Source: Syntrophomonadaceae bacterium
GTDB taxonomy: Bacteria; Bacillota; Dethiobacteria; DTU022
DNA length: 7,416 nucleotides
Direction: 5' to 3'
NCBI GenBank assembly: GCA_007127255.1
Contig: SKZS01000178.1
Coordinates: 1 to 7,416 of the forward strand
Shown: piece after piece, positions 5,771 through 7,416 of the stretch
How the letters are laid out: each line of letters starts with the position of its first letter
Numbering within the stretch: the first letter of the stretch is position 1
Notes under the pieces: model-generated
Told to the model about the DNA's origin: nothing
The model's input: the letters and a program-made list of their open reading frames with translations, nothing else
The model's database searches: none
Position numbers and translations under genes: made by a program

Positions 5771-5775
5771 CTCCC
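5771..5775 (-). promoter_or_regulatory. Ribosome binding site supporting a TTG start
   Basis: On the minus strand GGGAG is followed by 6 nt and then TTG (5764-5762). The frame upstream is open but holds no ATG near a better site. Confidence 0.6.
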
Positions 5776-5886
5776 AGTATGTTAATGTTAATACAGCATC
5801 TGCTCTCTTTATAGATTGCTCCGTGCCGATGCCAGTCGAACAGGAGAGCCTGCGTTTGATGGTAAAAGCTAATCTGCCTTCTTTTC

Positions 5887-5895
5887 ATTATATCA
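5887..5895 (-). promoter_or_regulatory. Possible extended -10 promoter for the 5252-5764 gene
   Basis: On the minus strand TGATATAAT: a perfect TATAAT (5892-5887) preceded by TGN (5895-5893). No good -35 at 17 nt was found, as is usual for extended -10 promoters. It would give a leader of about 115 nt. Confidence 0.5.
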
Positions 5896-5961
5896 AAATC
5901 ATCTTTGTTAATATTCGACTGCCAATCCCGGGTCTATAAAATCGTTAAATTGTCAATAACA

Positions 5962-5990
5962 TTTACAATTTGTAAGCTTTTTGTTATGAT
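5962..5990 (+). promoter_or_regulatory. Promoter predicting a leaderless ATPase mRNA
   Basis: -35 TTTACA (5962-5967), a 17 nt spacer and -10 TATGAT (5985-5990), each five of six consensus bases. The ATG begins at 5997, where transcription should start, so the mRNA would have essentially no 5' leader. No Shine-Dalgarno sequence precedes the ATG, in keeping with this. Confidence 0.7.
5963..5975. repeat. Palindrome over the -35 box
   Basis: TTACAA-T-TTGTAA is a perfect 6+1+6 dyad overlapping the -35 element of the ATPase promoter. It could be an operator half of a repressor system; AT-rich chance symmetry is possible. Confidence 0.45.
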
Positions 5991-5997
5991 AATAACA
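5982..5997. repeat. Palindrome over the -10 box and start site
   Basis: TGTTAT-GATA-ATAACA is a perfect 6+4+6 dyad spanning the -10 element and the predicted +1/ATG. Its position suits an operator. Its sequence differs from the dyad at 5963-5975. Confidence 0.45.
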
Positions 5998-7160
5998 TGA
6001 TAAAACGTAAAATGCACAGCAAAATTATAGAGTTGGCAAAGAAATACCCGGTAGTTTCAATTATTGGACCTCGCCAGTCCGGTAAAACTACCCTGGTAAA
6101 GTATTCTTTCCCGGAAAAAAATTATGTATCGCTTGAGGATCCCGACAATAGGGAGTTCGCCCAAACCGACCCGCGGGGATTTCTTGCTGCATATCCTGAA
6201 GGAGCAATCCTCGATGAAGTTCAGAGAACGCCTGACCTGTTTTCCTATATCCAAACTACCGTTGATGAAAATAACCAGCCCGGCTTCTTCATTCTAACCG
6301 GATCAAACAATTACCTGCTGCAGGAAAACCTTTCGCAAACCTTAGCCGGACGAGTGGCAATACTTACACTGCTGCCTTTAAGTATGGAGGAGCTAACGGC
6401 TGCAGAATATGAGATCGATTCCCTGGAAGATATTCTTTTCACAGGCCTGTACCCCAGGATCTTCGATCAGCATATTGAACCCGAAAACTGGTACTCCAAC
6501 TATATACAAACTTATATTGAAAGAGATGTCCGGCTTATAAAAAACATTTCTGACCTGAGCACGTTTCAGCGTTTTGTCAAACTCTGCGCCGGTAGAATCG
6601 GCCAAATCATTAACTTATCGTCTCTTGGAAATGATTGCGGCATCACACACAATACTGCAAAAGCGTGGATTTCCATTCTTGAAGCCAGCTTTGTAGTCTT
6701 TTTACTGCAACCGCATTACAAGAACTTCAGTAAACGCCTGGTCAAACAGCCGAAGCTCTATTTTTACGACCCAGGCCTTGCTTCCTCCTTGCTCGGCATT
6801 GAAAACAAGCTCCAGTTGAATACCCACTACCTGAAAGGCGGCCTTTTTGAAACTTTTGTTTTATCAGAACTGCATAAATATCGCTTCAACCGGGGCCTAA
6901 AACCCCACCTTTATTTCTGGCGCGATAATCAGGGCAACGAAATCGACTGTGTACTGGAAGTTGGGGATAGGCTGATTCCGTTAGAAATTAAGGCCGGCAA
7001 AACCATTAATAAAGACTTTTTTAAAGGACTACTTTACTGGCAAAAAATTGCCACAGAAGAAAGAAAACAGGGCTTTGTTATCTATGGTGGAAACAGCATA
7101 CAAAAAAGAGAACAGGGCCAAGTATTAAGCTGGCAGCATTTAGGTAAAGTTTATGAGTAA
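5997..7160 (+). CDS. AAA_14/DUF4143 family ATP-binding protein
   Basis: A 387-residue protein of the usual family length. The N-terminal P-loop ATPase has Walker A GPRQSGKT (24-31), Walker B AILDEVQR (70-77, D73 E74) and a sensor-like segment FILTGSNN (98-105). AGRVAILTLLPLS (117-129) is the family's conserved strand. YIERDVR (173-179) begins a helical, winged-helix-like middle region (to about 250). The C-terminal DUF4143 part has LYFYDPGLASSLLG (254-267), E285 in GGLFETFV, and a PD-(D/E)XK-like core, NEIDCVLEV (314-322) followed by LEIKAG (329-334; D317, E330, K332). Its cellular role is not established; family members are widespread accessory genes, often thought to act on DNA or in stress and defence settings. 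The start ATG has no ribosome binding site but suits a leaderless mRNA; the next in-frame ATG (6012) also lacks one. Confidence 0.92.
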   Translation: MIKRKMHSKIIELAKKYPVVSIIGPRQSGKTTLVKYSFPEKNYVSLEDPDNREFAQTDPRGFLAAYPEGAILDEVQRTPDLFSYIQTTVDENNQPGFFILTGSNNYLLQENLSQTLAGRVAILTLLPLSMEELTAAEYEIDSLEDILFTGLYPRIFDQHIEPENWYSNYIQTYIERDVRLIKNISDLSTFQRFVKLCAGRIGQIINLSSLGNDCGITHNTAKAWISILEASFVVFLLQPHYKNFSKRLVKQPKLYFYDPGLASSLLGIENKLQLNTHYLKGGLFETFVLSELHKYRFNRGLKPHLYFWRDNQGNEIDCVLEVGDRLIPLEIKAGKTINKDFFKGLLYWQKIATEERKQGFVIYGGNSIQKREQGQVLSWQHLGKVYE

Positions 7161-7219
7161 TAAAAAACCCGCAACTAATGCATATCAGCAACATGTAAAT
7201 ATCTACTCTTTTCCTCTTC

Positions 7220-7416
7220 CTAAATCGAGTTAAGAACTACATCCAGCTCGGCTGTAAAATCAGTTAATTGCTCCTGCTTAATATTTAAAGGCGGATCAAC
7301 CCTCAGGGAATTATGCCCACGGCGCAGGGAGACAATAAATCCCCTTTCTTCGCGCTGTTTTTTACTGGCTGAACCGTAAGAACCGAGGAAAGAATCATGC
7401 AGGCATAGCAGCCTGG
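7220..7416 (-). CDS. C-terminal part of a probable class III aminotransferase (partial)
   Basis: The minus strand is open from the window edge to TAG at 7222-7220, giving the last 64 residues. The segment NSLRVDPPLNIKQEQL matches the 'iR..PPL.it.eql' C-terminal signature of class III PLP-dependent aminotransferases (ornithine, acetylornithine and 4-aminobutyrate types), followed by the usual closing helix. The PLP lysine and substrate-binding parts lie outside the window, so substrate cannot be assigned. It converges on the ATPase gene with 59 bp between; no clear terminator is present there. Confidence 0.72.
   Translation of the reverse strand, partial: RLLCLHDSFLGSYGSASKKQREERGFIVSLRRGHNSLRVDPPLNIKQEQLTDFTAELDVVLNSI

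Noticed and set aside
5833..5921. Inverted repeat CAGTCGAA / TTCGACTG spaced 73 bp in the divergent control region
   Set aside because: Only 8 bp arms with a long spacer; expected by chance and without other evidence of a mobile element or operator.
5718..5939. Plus-strand open frame of 73 codons
   Set aside because: It overlaps the 5' end of the minus-strand gene and the divergent promoters, with no ribosome binding site and no domain.
7161..7219. Terminator between the convergent ATPase and aminotransferase genes
   Set aside because: A T-run is present on the minus strand but no convincing stem precedes it; the CTAATGCATATCAG near-palindrome has a mismatch and is not adjacent to the T-run.

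Overview
The window looks like chromosomal DNA of a low-to-moderate GC, Gram-positive anaerobe of the Clostridia; a Peptococcaceae-like host is my guess. The evidence is strong AAGGAGGTGA-type ribosome binding sites, sigma-A type promoters, U-tailed hairpin terminators and a c-di-GMP-I riboswitch. No rRNA, tRNA, CRISPR array or complete insertion sequence was seen.

Layout. Bases 1-221 are non-coding and end in a hairpin terminator (152-184). A small SRPBCC/START-type protein (222-653, +) follows, with its own terminator (743-780). Reading towards it on the minus strand is a 787-residue GAF-PAS-PAS-GGDEF-HD-GYP protein (906-3269), a probable bifunctional c-di-GMP synthase/phosphodiesterase. 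Its 5' region holds, in transcription order: a sigma-A promoter (3610-3581), a c-di-GMP-I (GEMM-I) riboswitch aptamer (3566-3478), an antiterminator hairpin (3476-3455) that competes with an intrinsic terminator (3458-3430), and a leader of about 160 nt before the real start codon. The enzyme that controls c-di-GMP thus appears to be controlled by c-di-GMP through its own mRNA.

Bases 3650-4269 are a decayed or intergenic stretch. They contain a truncated duplicate (3803-3908) of the 3' end of a gene found intact further right (5252-5764, -). That gene encodes a 170-residue putative PD-(D/E)XK-fold protein started by TTG. The two direct-repeat copies are offset by exactly 1459 bp and bracket a membrane-anchored protein with an Ig-like region and two InlB-type 'bacterial repeat' domains (4270-5202, +).

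Divergent from the 5252-5764 gene is an AAA_14/DUF4143 ATPase (5997-7160, +). Its promoter is so close to the ATG that the mRNA should be leaderless, and two small palindromes overlap the -35 and the -10/+1. The window closes with the C-terminal part of a probable class III (PLP) aminotransferase on the minus strand (7220-7416, cut by the edge).

The strongest regulatory story is the riboswitch/GGDEF-HD-GYP loop. The strongest genome-dynamics story is the near-identical repeat pair around the surface-protein gene. The pairing of a small nuclease-like protein with a divergent ATPase is suggestive context only.
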